In this document: one piece after another, positions 8,520-17,428 of the stretch
Layout: each line of letters begins with the position of its first letter
How positions within the stretch are numbered: the stretch's first letter is position 1
Assembly: GCA_020633415.1 (NCBI GenBank)
Contig: JACKDQ010000005.1
Coordinates: 1 to 64,000 of the forward strand
DNA length: 64,000 bases
From: Deltaproteobacteria bacterium
GTDB taxonomy: Bacteria > Myxococcota_A > Polyangia > GCA-2747355
Reading direction: 5' to 3'
Notes under the pieces: model-generated
Told to the model about the DNA's origin: nothing
Seen by the model: only the letters and a program-made list of their open reading frames with translations
Database searches by the model: none
Program-made: the position numbers and the translations under genes

Positions 8520-9587
8520 TTGCTTCAACCACGACCGATGATGCGCTGCTCTAGGGTGCGCCGTCCTCAGCGGCTGGCGACGGTCGTCAGCTATCTGGTC
8601 TTGGCCATGGCGATCAATGGCTGTGACTCCGGGCAGTTAAGCGTGTCGTCGCCCGATTCGGGCGTTAAGGTCGATGGTGCGCCGATCGTCACCAGCGACA
8701 GTGGCCTCGCCGACGGGCCCACGAGCACGCTCGACCGTGGCAACGCGTTTGATAGTGGCGGCAGCGCCGATGGTGGCAGTCGTACCGATAGTCGCGTGGT
8801 CACGCCGCCCATCGCGCTTTGCGGTGACGGCATCTGCGCCAGTGGAGAGAGCGCAACGAGTTGCAATTATGACTGTCCCCAGCGCCAAATCTGGCGCCCG
8901 GCACCCGGCGTTGCTTGGCAATGGCAGCTATCGGGCCAACCCAATCCATCACTGGCGGTGAAGATGTTTGACATCGATCTGTTCACCACCACCGCCGCTA
9001 AGATCACCCAGCTCAAGGCCAACGGCCGGGTGGTGATCTGCTACTTTTCTGCCGGCTCATGGGAGAGCGATCGGCCGGATTCGGGCGACTTTCCCGATAA
9101 GACCCTCGGCAGCAAGATGCAGGGCTGGCCCGAGTACTGGATCGACATTCGCTCTAGCGCCGTGCGTCAAGTGATGGAAAAGCGCCTCGATCTGGCGAAG
9201 ACCAAGGGCTGCGACGGCGTAGAGCCCGACAACGTCGATGGCTATGACAACAAGAACGGCTTCGGCCTGACGAAAAGTCACCAGCTCGACTACAATATCT
9301 TTTTGGCCAAAGAGGCCCATAAGCGTGGGCTCTCGATTGGCCTAAAGAACGACCTCGGCCAGATTAAGCAGCTTGAGCCGTACTTCGACTGGGCGCTCAA
9401 TGAAGAGTGCGTACGCTACCAGGAGTGTGGCGAGCTCAAGCCGTTCATTGACGCCGGCAAGGCGGTCTTCCACGTCGAATACAAGCCGATGACGGTTAAC
9501 GAGGCCTGTAGCGGCGTCAAGGGCATGCACTTCGACACCCTGATCAAGAACCTCGATCTCGACGCCTGGCGCGGGACCTGTAGCTAG
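8520..9587 (+). CDS. GH114-type (polygalactosaminidase-like) lipoprotein, PelA hydrolase module
   Basis: 355 aa. The TTG start at 8520 has GGGAG 10 bases upstream; ATG 8538 is the alternative. Lipobox in MAINGC, then a Ser/Asp/Gly-rich linker and a short Cys-rich knot (CGDGICASGESATSCNYDC). Residues about 125-355 form a GH114 TIM barrel: VICYFSAGSWE, GCDGVEPDNVDGY with the acidic catalytic pair, and NEECVRYQECG. GH114 enzymes cut alpha-1,4-galactosaminan, and the related N-terminal domain of PelA cuts Pel. Here it is a separate surface lipoprotein. Confidence 0.88.
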   Translation: MLQPRPMMRCSRVRRPQRLATVVSYLVLAMAINGCDSGQLSVSSPDSGVKVDGAPIVTSDSGLADGPTSTLDRGNAFDSGGSADGGSRTDSRVVTPPIALCGDGICASGESATSCNYDCPQRQIWRPAPGVAWQWQLSGQPNPSLAVKMFDIDLFTTTAAKITQLKANGRVVICYFSAGSWESDRPDSGDFPDKTLGSKMQGWPEYWIDIRSSAVRQVMEKRLDLAKTKGCDGVEPDNVDGYDNKNGFGLTKSHQLDYNIFLAKEAHKRGLSIGLKNDLGQIKQLEPYFDWALNEECVRYQECGELKPFIDAGKAVFHVEYKPMTVNEACSGVKGMHFDTLIKNLDLDAWRGTCS

Positions 9588-9693
9588 CTGGCGACAGACG
9601 ACCCGCGGACCGCTTCAGTCGCTCTGTTTGCCCGATCCAACCCGGGCCGACGTCGGGCTTTTGCCTCGGCGCCAGTCGGCCTATGCTTAGGCC

Positions 9694-11934
9694 GTGTTGC
9701 GCCTCGTCATCACGCTTATCGGACTCGCTGGAGCTGCCTTCGGCGCGTATCAGCTGCGAGCGCCGCTGCGCCACCAAGCCAGCCAACCGACGGTGCGCCG
9801 CGGCGGTGCCGGTGCGAGCCAGCATCGCGACGCGATCGCTCGGCGCTCACGTGTGCGACCGCTGGACAGTCGCGCGCGCGTGCCGCTCACTGCTGCGATC
9901 GGTCGCCGAGTGCTCGGCCTCTACAACAGCCTCGATCAACAGCCTGACGAAGCTCAGACGCACCAGGAATACAACCGGGTCCACCGACAGGCAGAGCTGA
10001 TCCTCAACCACCTCGGCCTGGTCGTCGAACTGCGCGACGTTAACGCGCCGCTACCCGATGACGCGGCGATGGCGCGCTACCGCGGCGTGATCGCCTGGTT
10101 TCGCGGTGGTCCACTCAAGGCGCCGCTGGCCTATCTGCGCTGGCTTCAGCAGCAGATCGCCGCGGGGCGACGCGTGGTCTTGCTCGAGGGCGTTGGCGCT
10201 GAGCGAGACGCCAAGGGGCGGCCGACGCCGCACGAGGCGATCGCTTCGACCTATGCCGCCCTCGGGTTGCGTCTCGGCAAACTCAGCAGCGACGATCCCG
10301 ACCGTATTCACCTGGTGCACAAGAACAGCGCCGTCGTAGAGTTCGAACGCAAGCTTCCGCTTAGTCTGTCGAGCTATACCCAGCAGACGCTCGATGGGGC
10401 AGGGACGTCGTTTCTCCGATTGGCGCTGCGCGGCGTAGAATCCAGCCAGAGCGACCTGGTTGTCGTCACGCCTGCCGGTGGCTACGTTGCTCCGGACTAC
10501 GCGGTGACTGAAGGCCGGCTGGGCCGTCACTTCGCGATGCAGTGGCGCATCAATCCCTTTGTTTTCTTCGCCAAGGCGCTTGGTATCGAAGACTCGCCGC
10601 GCCCTGACTTCACCACGCTCAATGGTTCGCGCATCTTCTATAGCCACATCGACGGCGACGGATTGCCATCGATCAGCGAGATCGATCGTAAGACGATGTG
10701 CGGCGAGATGGTGCGACGCGAGGTGCTCGAGCCGTTTGATCTGCCGGTCACGGCCTCATTCGTCGTCGCTGGCATTGAGCCTCCTCCGGGAGGCAACGGC
10801 AGTAGCGAACGCCTAGCGGTGGCACGCGCGATCGCTGCGCTGCCCAACATCGAGCTTGGCTCACACGGGTTCGCCCATCCGATGAACTGGCGCGCGCGCA
10901 AAGAAGCGATCGTCTCTTACGACGTCGACGGCTATCATATGAACGCCGAAAAAGAGATCGCCTACTCAGTCGACTATATCGACCGTGAGATCGCGCCGCG
11001 CGGTAAGCGCACCGAAGTGATGCTCTGGACTGGCTGGTGCAATCCCGCACCCGACCAACTGGCTATCGCCGATCGAATCGGCGTGTACAATCTCAACGGC
11101 GGCGATCCGCGGATGGATGCGCAGTTTCCATCCTATCTGCATCTAGTCCCGCCGGTTCATCGGGTCGGCGATCGCACCCAGTACTTTACCAGCGGCCCCA
11201 ATGACTTCATTCTCACCGACGAATGGACGCCGCCCTATCACCGTTGGGCCAACCTGATCGACACGCTCAAAAATACCGATGCGCCGCGCCGCGTCTATCC
11301 GATGAACGTCTACTACCATTTCTATATCGCTCAGAAGCCTGGTGCGCTGGCGGCGATGAAGAAGATACTCAACTGGGTCGTTAGTCAGCAGCCAGCGGGG
11401 CTCTGGGTTACCGAGTACATCGACATCGTGCGCGATTTTGTCGCTATGCAAATCGCCAAGGGCGTTGACGGTCGCTGGGTCGTGCGCAACAGCGGGTTTG
11501 CCCGTACGATCCGTTTCGATGATCCGACGCTCTTTGTCGACATGCAGCACAGCGAAGGGGTTTTGGGCTATCGCCGGTTGCAGCGACAGTCAGCACTCTA
11601 TGTCCACCTCGATCAGAGCACCGATCACGTCATCGCGTTGCGCAAGAGTTACGACGGTCGACCACACCTGATCCGAGCCACGGGCTATGTCGACAAGCTT
11701 TCGCTCTCGGCGACGTCGGCTACCCTGATGCTGCGTGCCCACGGTCGCAAACAGCTGACCTTTGGCGCGATGCTGCCCAATGCGAGCTTCGTCGTGACTG
11801 CCCAGCCGCCAGAGGGGCCAATCCATCGCAGTCGCGTCTTTACCGACGCCGGTGGTACGCTCAACTGGTCCGCGACGCTGCCACATCGGCGGCTACGCAT
11901 CCGCATCGGTCACGACCAGGGCCGCCGCCGATGA
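9694..11934 (+). CDS. PelA-like polysaccharide deacetylase without the hydrolase domain
   Basis: 746 aa with a GTG start and an N-terminal membrane anchor (LRLVITLIGLAGAAFGA). Residues about 95-200 look like the Rossmann/amidotransferase-like middle domain of PelA. The deacetylase domain follows, with SHIDGDG (metal-binding D320 and D322) and GSHGFAHP (H391, H395), then LWTGWCNP. A beta-rich C-terminal region (about 600-746) follows. This is the domain order of PelA minus its hydrolase, which lies in the gene upstream. It should deacetylate Pel polymer in the periplasm. Its stop overlaps the next ATG. Confidence 0.82.
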   Translation: MLRLVITLIGLAGAAFGAYQLRAPLRHQASQPTVRRGGAGASQHRDAIARRSRVRPLDSRARVPLTAAIGRRVLGLYNSLDQQPDEAQTHQEYNRVHRQAELILNHLGLVVELRDVNAPLPDDAAMARYRGVIAWFRGGPLKAPLAYLRWLQQQIAAGRRVVLLEGVGAERDAKGRPTPHEAIASTYAALGLRLGKLSSDDPDRIHLVHKNSAVVEFERKLPLSLSSYTQQTLDGAGTSFLRLALRGVESSQSDLVVVTPAGGYVAPDYAVTEGRLGRHFAMQWRINPFVFFAKALGIEDSPRPDFTTLNGSRIFYSHIDGDGLPSISEIDRKTMCGEMVRREVLEPFDLPVTASFVVAGIEPPPGGNGSSERLAVARAIAALPNIELGSHGFAHPMNWRARKEAIVSYDVDGYHMNAEKEIAYSVDYIDREIAPRGKRTEVMLWTGWCNPAPDQLAIADRIGVYNLNGGDPRMDAQFPSYLHLVPPVHRVGDRTQYFTSGPNDFILTDEWTPPYHRWANLIDTLKNTDAPRRVYPMNVYYHFYIAQKPGALAAMKKILNWVVSQQPAGLWVTEYIDIVRDFVAMQIAKGVDGRWVVRNSGFARTIRFDDPTLFVDMQHSEGVLGYRRLQRQSALYVHLDQSTDHVIALRKSYDGRPHLIRATGYVDKLSLSATSATLMLRAHGRKQLTFGAMLPNASFVVTAQPPEGPIHRSRVFTDAGGTLNWSATLPHRRLRIRIGHDQGRRR

Positions 11935-13526
11935 AGTGGATCAAAGACGTCTTTGCGCTCGCGGCCTTCTTCTTGATCATCACCGTCGCGTTGATCGGGG
12001 TACTGCCCAGCGAGGAAATGCTAGGGCGTTTCCACGAAGCCGACGGTCGGACCTCGCTTGCCTTGGCGATCTACAGCCATGGTGCGGCGGTGGAACCACA
12101 GAACCATCGCATTCGTTTGCGGCTGGCCCATCTCAATCTTTCGCTCGGACAAGCGACGCGCGCGATCGGTTGGTATCAAGAGGCTGTGAGACTGCGCCCC
12201 AAAGATGTTGCGCTACGCCGAGAGTTGATTGCGATGCACCTCAGCGTCAACGATCTAACGTCAGCGCAACGGCAACTCGCGGAGTTGGCCAAACTCACGC
12301 CGAAAGATGCCAGCCTCTGGCGACAGATCGCCAACTACCATCGCTGGTTCGATCGGCGGGGACCGCTGGCTGACGCGTTGCAGCGCGTCGTTGCCCTCGA
12401 TGGAAAACACGCTCACGTTGAGATTCGCGAGCTGGCTGAGCTGCTGATGCATCGTGGCGAGTACGAACGTGCGCGGCGGATTTTGGAACAGGCACGCAAG
12501 GACCGTCCCGACGATCGTCAGGTCTACGCCACCTTAGCGCGGATCTACGTCAAGCGCGGCCTGCTGACGAGGGCGATCACTGCCTACGAACACCTGCACA
12601 CCCTCGAGCCGGCCAACAGTCAATGGCGACTAGCTCTCGAAGATGCGCTCGAGCGTGCCAAGCAAACCAAGCGACTTGCCGCGCTCTATCGCCAGTGGCT
12701 GGCCGCAGATCCGAAGAACAGCGCGTTGCGTCAACGTCTGCTCGAGCTGATCGGCGACAGCAACAAACCGACAGCAGCGCTGGACGAGTACGAGACAATG
12801 GTGCGACGCTCACCGGGCGACGCCGCACTACGGCTCAAGCTCGCCAAGCTTTACGTCGCCCACGACAAACCGAACAAGGCGATCGTGCACTACGAGATCC
12901 TCCAAAAGGCCAAACCGCGCAGCGTTTCGCTGGCGCGCACGTTGGCCGAGCTCTACGACTGGGCCGAGCGCCACAACGAGGCGATCAGCGTTTTTGAGCG
13001 ATTGCTCAAACTGCGTCCCCATGACCGAGAGCTGCGGCGCAAGTTGGCCGAGGCGCTGGCCAACGCCGGCAAAGAACCGGCGGCGATCGCTCACTATCTC
13101 GTGCTGGTTCGTCAGCATCCGCGCAGCGCTGAGCTTCACAAGCGGTTGGCCGAACTCTACAGCTATCAGGGTGATGACGACGCGGCGAATCGACACCGGC
13201 GGTTGATCCTTGGGATGCGTCCAACCGACCCCAAGCTGCGCTGGAACACCGCTCAGGCCCTCGAAAGAAGCGGTGACCGAGCCGGTGCGCTGGCGATCTA
13301 CGATCAGATCGTCGCAAGCGAGCGTGACAACTTGTCCGCCTGGAAGCGTGTCGCGGCGCTTGCGCGCGCCTTGGGTAAGCTCGATCGGGCGATCGCCGCT
13401 TATAGCCACGTCAAGCGGTTGTTGGCTAGCGGCCGTGGCGATGCCCTGCCCAACAAGCGCCTCGACAAGACGGCGCCCGAATTGGCGCTGCCCCCCGAAG
13501 CAGCACGACACGGAGGCGGACGATGA
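11931..13526 (+). CDS. Membrane-anchored TPR protein, PelB-like
   Basis: 531 aa; ATG overlaps the preceding stop by ATGA. One N-terminal helix (DVFALAAFFLIITVALIGVL) anchors a long array of about twelve TPRs (repeated A-x-x-x-Y-x-x-L/V ... PxD pattern, e.g. IVHYEILQKAKPRSVSL, AIAHYLVLVRQHPRSAEL). No barrel follows. It matches the periplasmic TPR half of PelB, which binds PelA and contacts the polymer. Together with the TPR gene at 6431 and the barrel at 7280 it would make up a split PelB. Confidence 0.8.
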   Translation: MKWIKDVFALAAFFLIITVALIGVLPSEEMLGRFHEADGRTSLALAIYSHGAAVEPQNHRIRLRLAHLNLSLGQATRAIGWYQEAVRLRPKDVALRRELIAMHLSVNDLTSAQRQLAELAKLTPKDASLWRQIANYHRWFDRRGPLADALQRVVALDGKHAHVEIRELAELLMHRGEYERARRILEQARKDRPDDRQVYATLARIYVKRGLLTRAITAYEHLHTLEPANSQWRLALEDALERAKQTKRLAALYRQWLAADPKNSALRQRLLELIGDSNKPTAALDEYETMVRRSPGDAALRLKLAKLYVAHDKPNKAIVHYEILQKAKPRSVSLARTLAELYDWAERHNEAISVFERLLKLRPHDRELRRKLAEALANAGKEPAAIAHYLVLVRQHPRSAELHKRLAELYSYQGDDDAANRHRRLILGMRPTDPKLRWNTAQALERSGDRAGALAIYDQIVASERDNLSAWKRVAALARALGKLDRAIAAYSHVKRLLASGRGDALPNKRLDKTAPELALPPEAARHGGGR

Positions 13527-14905
13527 GCGCGCACCAGCGACCTTCTCGCCGCATGTGGTGGCGCAAGCAGATCAAGGTGCACGCCCATTTCGCCGAGACC
13601 CTCGGTTTGGTGGGCTTGCTCTCGGCGCTCAACATGGGATTGCTGCCAGCCCAGCCGGGCTTTTTCGGCATCGAGCCCAATCCCTACTGGGCGGTGATCT
13701 TGTTGATGGCATTTCGCTACGGGCTGCGCGCGAGCCTCTTTGCCGCCGCGGTCTGCTCGACGGTCTACTTCGCGCTGGTCTACACCCATGTCGGCGTGGT
13801 GTCGCCACGTGACCTGCTCTTGTGGGAATACGCCAAGTCGCCGCTGCTGTTTCTCGTCGTCGGCATCTTGGGGGGCACGCTGACCCAGCGCCACGTCGAC
13901 AACCTCGCTCGCAGTGACGAACGAGCCGATGCGCTGGCGCGACAGGTTGACGAACTTCAACACGGCGAAGCCAAACTTCGCGACGTCAACGTCGAGCTTG
14001 CCAATCGCGTGCTCGGTGCCAACGACACGCTGCCCCTGCTCTATAAGTACGCCAAGAAGCTCAACAGCGTCGACGTAGACCATGTGCTTTCGGCGATCAC
14101 CGAGTTAGTCCAGGAAGTGATCAAAGCTGACGACGTTTGCGCCTATCGGCTGACGGGTGACGGCGCAGAACTCCATAGTCGCAATGGACAACGCGCTGCT
14201 TTGGGCGAGTTCCTCGACCTCGATCCACGGCTGCACCAGCTGGTCGTGCGCGAAGGCAAAGTCTTGACGCTGCAGCAGTTGATCGATCAAGGGATCAACC
14301 AGCCCAATGTCTTCATCTGCGGCCCGCTGCGAGCATCGGCGGACAACGTGATCGGCCTATTGATGGTCAGGCAGCTCGACTTCCTGCGCTTCAATCCCGC
14401 AGCCGTGCGGCTGTTCAATATCGTTGTCGATTGGTCGAGTGACTGCCTGCAGCGCGCACTCGTTGTCGAGCGGCAGCCGCAACAGCAGCGACTGCAAGAG
14501 AATCGCGCTGCGCTACGGCGAGCGCGTCGGGTGCTACCGACCGATGCCCCACACCTGCAGCCGCGCCGCGCGGCGCCGCAGGTACTCGCGGATCCGGGGC
14601 GCGTCGATAAGCCGAGCGTCTCCGGGCTGTTTCCAACGACGAGCGGATCGATCGCACAGCTCCTCGATGAGACCGACCAACGCCTGTTCGAACAACATGA
14701 TCCGCGCGACGCGCCTGGCCTACGCGACAGCGCCGAACTGGTGTTGACGGATGCGGATATCGACCTGCCACAACAGCAAAGTGGTGAGCTGCGCGACGCC
14801 TTGACCTGCGAGTTGCAGATCGCCAAAGAGAGCGGCAATGAAGGACTGACCCGATTGTTGGCCGAGATCGATAGTTTCATCGGCAAGGGGACGTCACGTG
14901 ACTAG
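13523..14905 (+). CDS. pelD: PelD-like membrane GAF protein lacking the GGDEF-like domain
   Basis: 460 aa, start overlapping the preceding stop. Four membrane helices (about 25-115) lead to a short coiled coil (about 130-160) and a GAF domain (about 165-320), as in PelD. In P. aeruginosa the rest is a degenerate GGDEF domain that binds c-di-GMP through RxxD. Here residues 325-460 are Arg/Gln/Asp-rich, low in hydrophobics, and show neither a GGDEF-like core nor an RxxD site. It presumably assembles PelE/PelF/PelG but may not respond to c-di-GMP. Confidence 0.85.
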   Translation: MSAHQRPSRRMWWRKQIKVHAHFAETLGLVGLLSALNMGLLPAQPGFFGIEPNPYWAVILLMAFRYGLRASLFAAAVCSTVYFALVYTHVGVVSPRDLLLWEYAKSPLLFLVVGILGGTLTQRHVDNLARSDERADALARQVDELQHGEAKLRDVNVELANRVLGANDTLPLLYKYAKKLNSVDVDHVLSAITELVQEVIKADDVCAYRLTGDGAELHSRNGQRAALGEFLDLDPRLHQLVVREGKVLTLQQLIDQGINQPNVFICGPLRASADNVIGLLMVRQLDFLRFNPAAVRLFNIVVDWSSDCLQRALVVERQPQQQRLQENRAALRRARRVLPTDAPHLQPRRAAPQVLADPGRVDKPSVSGLFPTTSGSIAQLLDETDQRLFEQHDPRDAPGLRDSAELVLTDADIDLPQQQSGELRDALTCELQIAKESGNEGLTRLLAEIDSFIGKGTSRD

Positions 14906-15902
14906 CGTGCTGGCCGTGGTCTTGCTGATTCCGCTCGCGGCGGGCCTTGAAGTCTGGGCCACGGTTGCGTCGTTTTCTTTGGAGCAGGCGGCGTCGTCGC
15001 GCGGCCTGGCGATTTTTGGGTTGCACCTCGGCGCGACGGTGACGATTGCCGAGGCGTTGCGGATGCGTTACCGCAAGATGCCCCACGGGCGACGCAGCGC
15101 CTGGTGGATCGCACTGTGTCTATCGTTGGCACTGCCGATCTTTGGCGTCTTCGTTGTGGCGCTGTTGGTAATCAAGCCACCGCCAGCGCGCAGCCTCGCC
15201 GACGACGTGGGACTCTCGCCGATGGAGCACCGCAAGATTCACGCCGAGGGAGCGCTCGCCGCCGAGGCGGAACGGGGGACGGCCGGTGTCGAGGTTGAAG
15301 CGATCGCTGACGTGCTCAAGGACCGAAATCCCGCCAAGCGTCTGGGAGCCGTTGATGTGCTGCGCCAGCAAGAGAGTCGGCAGGCCGTCGACATGTTGCA
15401 AGCCTCATTGGAAAATACGGTCTTCGAGGTGCGCTACCACGCAGTGGAGGCGCTTGCCGCGCTGAGTAAGAAATATTCCAACCGGATCGCCGAAGCGACT
15501 GCACTGGTTGAGCGCGAACCAACGCCGGAAAACCACGCTAGCTTGGCCAACCTATACTTTGAGTACGCCGAACTCGGCGTCGAGGAGCAAACGATCCAGC
15601 AGCAACTTTATGGGCAAGCGGCCCAGCACTTCGGCCAGGCCGGCGCCGATCCGACGTACCAGCTTCGACGCGCTGCCTGTTTCGACAAGATGTCCCGCCC
15701 GGAGGAAGCACTGTTTGCCTATCAAGCGGCTCTCAAACGCGACGCAAACAATCACGCCGCTTTGTTCGGCTTGGCACAGATCCAATACCGCCAAGGCCTG
15801 TTCGACGCTTTGCGCCAGACGTGCCGACGGCTGTTGGCCTGCGCCGACTTACCGACGGAACATCGCCAAGCGGTGCAGATGTGGGCGGAGCGCACGCAAT
15901 GA
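14898..15902 (+). CDS. pelE: PelE-like membrane TPR/HEAT protein
   Basis: 334 aa; overlaps pelD by 8 bases. Helices at about 1-25, 35-55 and 72-95 are followed by a cytoplasmic stretch with HEAT-like pairs (DRNPAKRLGAVDVLR, NTVFEVRYHAVEALAAL) and TPR-like units (EEALFAYQAALKRDANNHAAL). Membrane plus TPR architecture and the position between pelD and pelF identify it as PelE, a partner in the inner-membrane Pel synthase complex. Its stop overlaps the pelF start. Confidence 0.82.
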   Translation: MTSVLAVVLLIPLAAGLEVWATVASFSLEQAASSRGLAIFGLHLGATVTIAEALRMRYRKMPHGRRSAWWIALCLSLALPIFGVFVVALLVIKPPPARSLADDVGLSPMEHRKIHAEGALAAEAERGTAGVEVEAIADVLKDRNPAKRLGAVDVLRQQESRQAVDMLQASLENTVFEVRYHAVEALAALSKKYSNRIAEATALVEREPTPENHASLANLYFEYAELGVEEQTIQQQLYGQAAQHFGQAGADPTYQLRRAACFDKMSRPEEALFAYQAALKRDANNHAALFGLAQIQYRQGLFDALRQTCRRLLACADLPTEHRQAVQMWAERTQ

Positions 15903-17428
15903 AGCCAATGGTTGCCGACGTCTGTTTGATCCTTGAGGGCACCTACCCCTTTGTCACTGGTGGCGTCTCGAGCTGGGTGCACGAGCTGATCAAGGGCATG
16001 CCCGACCTGACGTTTTCGCTGCTGCACATCTCCGCGTCTCGATCGTTGGCTCAAGAGCCGCGCTACGAGATGCCCGACAATGTGGTGAGCTTCGTCGAGT
16101 GCTTTGTCCATGATCCCGTTGTTCACCACGACCGCTGCCGCAAGTGGACGCCTTGGAGCCAACGTGAACTCTGGCGAGCGATCGATGCGTTTCATCGCGC
16201 GCCGATGGATCACAAGGTGTTGCCCTTCGCCCAGATGATGCAAGGCAGCGCTTGCCCGGCAACACGCATTCTCAACACGGCGGACCTGCTGCTTTCGCGC
16301 AAGAGTTGGCGTTATCTAGTAGACCACTACAAACAGGCCAACCCCGGCGGGTCGTTTATCGACTTCTTTTGGACCTGGCGCGCCGTGCACATGCCGATCT
16401 TTCAGATCCTCAACGCGGAAACCCCACCCGCGCGGCTCTACCACATCGTCAGCACCGGCTACGCAGGCCTGGCGGGCATCGTCGCCAAGACGCGCACCGG
16501 TCGGCCGCTGCTTTTGACTGAACACGGTATCTACGTCAAAGAGCGGAAGATCGAGATCAATCGCGCCGATTGGATCTACACCGCGCCGGAACGCGTCGCC
16601 GCGATCAAGGATAAGCCGAGCGTGCTCAAACGGATCTGGATCGACAACTTCTTGGTGCTCGGCAAACTCTGCTACGAATACTGCGATCAGATCTTCACGC
16701 TCTACGGCGGAAACCAACAATTGCAGCTTGAATTTGGCGCCCCCGCCGACCGGTTGGAGATCATCCCCAACGGTGTAAAGACGGATATCTTCGCTCCGCT
16801 TCGCGACGTGCCGCGGCCCAATGACGGGATTCGTCGGGTCGGATTCGTCGGACGTGTCGTTCCGATCAAAGACGTTAAATGTTTCATCAAGGCTTGTCGG
16901 CTGTGCGCTGAGCATGTCGACAACGTTGAGTTCTTGATCCTCGGCCCCACCGATGAAGACCAGCAGTACTACAAGGAGTGCGTCACGCTGGTCGCGCTGT
17001 TGGGGATGCAGGACAAGATCAAGTTCTGCGGACGCGTCGACGTGCGGCAGTACTATCCAAAGCTGGATGTCTTTGTGCTGACTTCGATCAGCGAAGGGCA
17101 GCCGTTGACGATCCTTGAGGCGGCATGTGCCGGCGTGCCCACCGTGTCCACCGACGTGGGTAGCTGCTCCGAGTTGCTGCTCGGCCGCACTGACGAAGAC
17201 CGCGCGATCGGTCCAAGTGGCATCATCACCAACATCGGCAAGCCCAAAGAGACCGGCGAGGCGCTGGTGCGCTTGCTCGCCGACGAGGGGCTACGTCAGT
17301 CGATGATTCAGGCCGGCTATGAGCGCATTGAGCGCTACTATCGACAAGATCAGGTGATCGAAACCTACCACAACATCTACCAGCGCTGGATGCCTGCGGC
17401 CGACCAGCGGAAGGCAAAGGTAAGCTGA
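15899..17428 (+). CDS. pelF: PelF glycosyltransferase (GT4)
   Basis: 509 aa, close to the usual length of about 507. Start ATG 15899 overlaps the pelE stop (ATGA). The N-terminus reads DVCLILEGTYPFVTGGVSSW, the strongly conserved PelF opening. RVGFVGRVVPIKDVKCFIKA marks the start of the second Rossmann domain, and SEGQPLTILEA carries the GT4 EX7E motif (E399, E407). It is a cytosolic retaining glycosyltransferase that polymerises UDP-N-acetylhexosamine into Pel. Confidence 0.96.
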   Translation: MKPMVADVCLILEGTYPFVTGGVSSWVHELIKGMPDLTFSLLHISASRSLAQEPRYEMPDNVVSFVECFVHDPVVHHDRCRKWTPWSQRELWRAIDAFHRAPMDHKVLPFAQMMQGSACPATRILNTADLLLSRKSWRYLVDHYKQANPGGSFIDFFWTWRAVHMPIFQILNAETPPARLYHIVSTGYAGLAGIVAKTRTGRPLLLTEHGIYVKERKIEINRADWIYTAPERVAAIKDKPSVLKRIWIDNFLVLGKLCYEYCDQIFTLYGGNQQLQLEFGAPADRLEIIPNGVKTDIFAPLRDVPRPNDGIRRVGFVGRVVPIKDVKCFIKACRLCAEHVDNVEFLILGPTDEDQQYYKECVTLVALLGMQDKIKFCGRVDVRQYYPKLDVFVLTSISEGQPLTILEAACAGVPTVSTDVGSCSELLLGRTDEDRAIGPSGIITNIGKPKETGEALVRLLADEGLRQSMIQAGYERIERYYRQDQVIETYHNIYQRWMPAADQRKAKVS

